Shown here one piece after another: positions 22,802-23,372 of a stretch of 23,372 bases of DNA. Made by a program: the position numbers and the translations under genes. The stretch comes from a virus. The notes under the pieces are model-generated. The model saw nothing but the letters and a program-made list of their open reading frames with translations, did not search any database and was not told the origin of the DNA. How positions within the stretch are numbered: position 1 is the stretch's first letter; each line of letters begins with the position of its first letter. The stretch covers positions 1 to 23,372 of the IMG/VR virus record IMGVR_UViG_3300036892_000047; one strand, 5' to 3'.

Positions 22802-22816
22802 GGCTATTCGTCGAAC
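22802..22816. repeat. Downstream copy of 15-bp direct repeat flanking the HNH gene
   Basis: GGCTATTCGTCGAAC here and at 23329-23343 are identical. On the minus strand they read GTTCGACGAATAGCC, and both encode the ending FDE-stop in a frame. Confidence 0.85.
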
Positions 22817-23251
22817 TCAACGGACTCGCTCATCCTCGTTGTAGCGCCGTACGCGTCGCTCGCGCTGTTGATCGCGACCGCAAGTGCGGCAAAAGCGTTT
22901 GCCCTTGTACATGCGCGTATTCTCCGGCGTAAACTCGTGACCGCGCTTGCAGTGGGTCTGCGGCACGTAGTCGTCCCTTTCGGTGTAGTGCCGTCCACGG
23001 TCGCACATTTCGGCGATGTTATCCGCCTGCGTGCCTAGCGTTAGGTGATCCAACCTCACGCAGCGCGGGTTATCGCAGCGATGGAGCACAATCGCGTCCT
23101 TGGCAATCCGGCCGTATGCCGCAGTCCAAGCGAGCCGATGTGCGAGCCAGTAGACACCGCCAACGCATCGAGTCACGTACCCAGCTCCGTTGGGCTTGCC
23201 CGTCGCCTCAAAGCACGGTGTAGTTGGCGTGTTGCTACGGTCTGCTTGCAT
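22817..23251 (-). CDS. HNH homing endonuclease
   Basis: 144 residues from ATG 23251 with a GGAGG ribosome site at 8 nt spacing. The HNH core (GYVTRCVGGVYWLAHRLAW, then IVLHRCDNPRCVRLDHLTLG, NIAEMCDRG) is the HNH_3 type seen in free-standing phage homing enzymes. A C-terminal zinc module (CKRGHEFTPENTRMYKG, FCRTCGRDQQR) is shared with the nuclease at 6463-6822. The gene is bounded on each side by the same 15-bp sequence, consistent with insertion as a discrete unit after a gene ending in FDE. Confidence 0.88.
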   Translation of the reverse strand: MQADRSNTPTTPCFEATGKPNGAGYVTRCVGGVYWLAHRLAWTAAYGRIAKDAIVLHRCDNPRCVRLDHLTLGTQADNIAEMCDRGRHYTERDDYVPQTHCKRGHEFTPENTRMYKGKRFCRTCGRDQQRERRVRRYNEDERVR

Positions 23252-23328
23252 CAGGATCAGCCTCCTGGTGTCATGCGCCCGGCGGCTACAACCGTGCGGG
23301 CGCGCCTTTGGTTTGCCTTCTCATTCTA

Positions 23329-23343
23329 GGCTATTCGTCGAAC
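23329..23343. repeat. Upstream copy of 15-bp direct repeat flanking the HNH gene
   Basis: Identical to 22802-22816. It includes the stop codon and last codons of the gene entering from the right edge. Confidence 0.85.
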
Positions 23344-23372
23344 GCTGGTTTGACCGGAATCTGCGCTGGTTG
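23331..23372 (-). CDS. C-terminal end of a gene cut by the window edge
   Basis: The last 13 codons read QPAQIPVKPAFDE before TAG on the minus strand. The rest is outside the window, so the product is unknown. The reading is supported because the same FDE-stop bases are duplicated on the far side of the HNH gene. Confidence 0.45.
   Translation of the reverse strand, partial: QPAQIPVKPAFDE

Overview
This window looks like the head-morphogenesis end of a tailed double-stranded DNA phage or prophage with a high-GC host, most likely actinobacterial. The evidence is the strong GC bias, frequent GTG/TTG starts, clear AGGAGG-type ribosome sites and dense translational coupling. The virion genes lie almost entirely on the minus strand, so the transcription order runs from high to low coordinates. 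I saw no rRNA, tRNA, CRISPR array or integrase.

Region by region, in transcription order: the tail end of an unknown gene at the right edge and an HNH nuclease flanked by 15-bp direct repeats (22.8-23.4 kb); two small unknown genes; small terminase, large terminase, an HNH protein and an unknown protein (19.7-22.1 kb); two unknown plus-strand genes with a possible leaderless promoter (18.9-19.7 kb); a small membrane protein and the portal (16.9-18.8 kb); an HNH nuclease, a HAD-like phosphatase, a small unknown and a large HK97-type prohead protease (13.9-16.9 kb). Next comes a plus-strand cassette (11.8-13.75 kb) that interrupts the operon. It holds two genes, one resembling the C-terminal half of IS110-family transposases, and a strikingly regular repeat array between them. 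Then follow a first major capsid gene split by two near-identical group I introns (9.4-11.6 kb), a frameshifted endonuclease VII-like gene and a second, intact major capsid gene (7.4-8.7 kb). From 7.4 kb to the left edge is a run of tightly overlapping genes: an unknown, another HNH nuclease, and about ten glycan-modification genes (glycosyltransferases, a FkbM methyltransferase, a NeuD/PglD-type acetyltransferase) with small unknowns between them.

How the genes work together: terminase packages DNA through the portal; the protease matures a shell built from one or both capsid paralogues; the glycosylation genes probably decorate capsid or tail proteins, as is known for some mycobacteriophages. 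The window is also crowded with mobile DNA: five HNH/endonuclease VII genes, two group I introns and the plus-strand cassette.

The two most unusual signals are (1) two ORF-less group I introns with almost the same core placed at two sites of one capsid gene, and (2) the plus-strand array, in which conserved blocks are separated by variable segments of exactly 10 and 9 nt (12 nt in one unit), with a partial copy in front of the first cassette gene.
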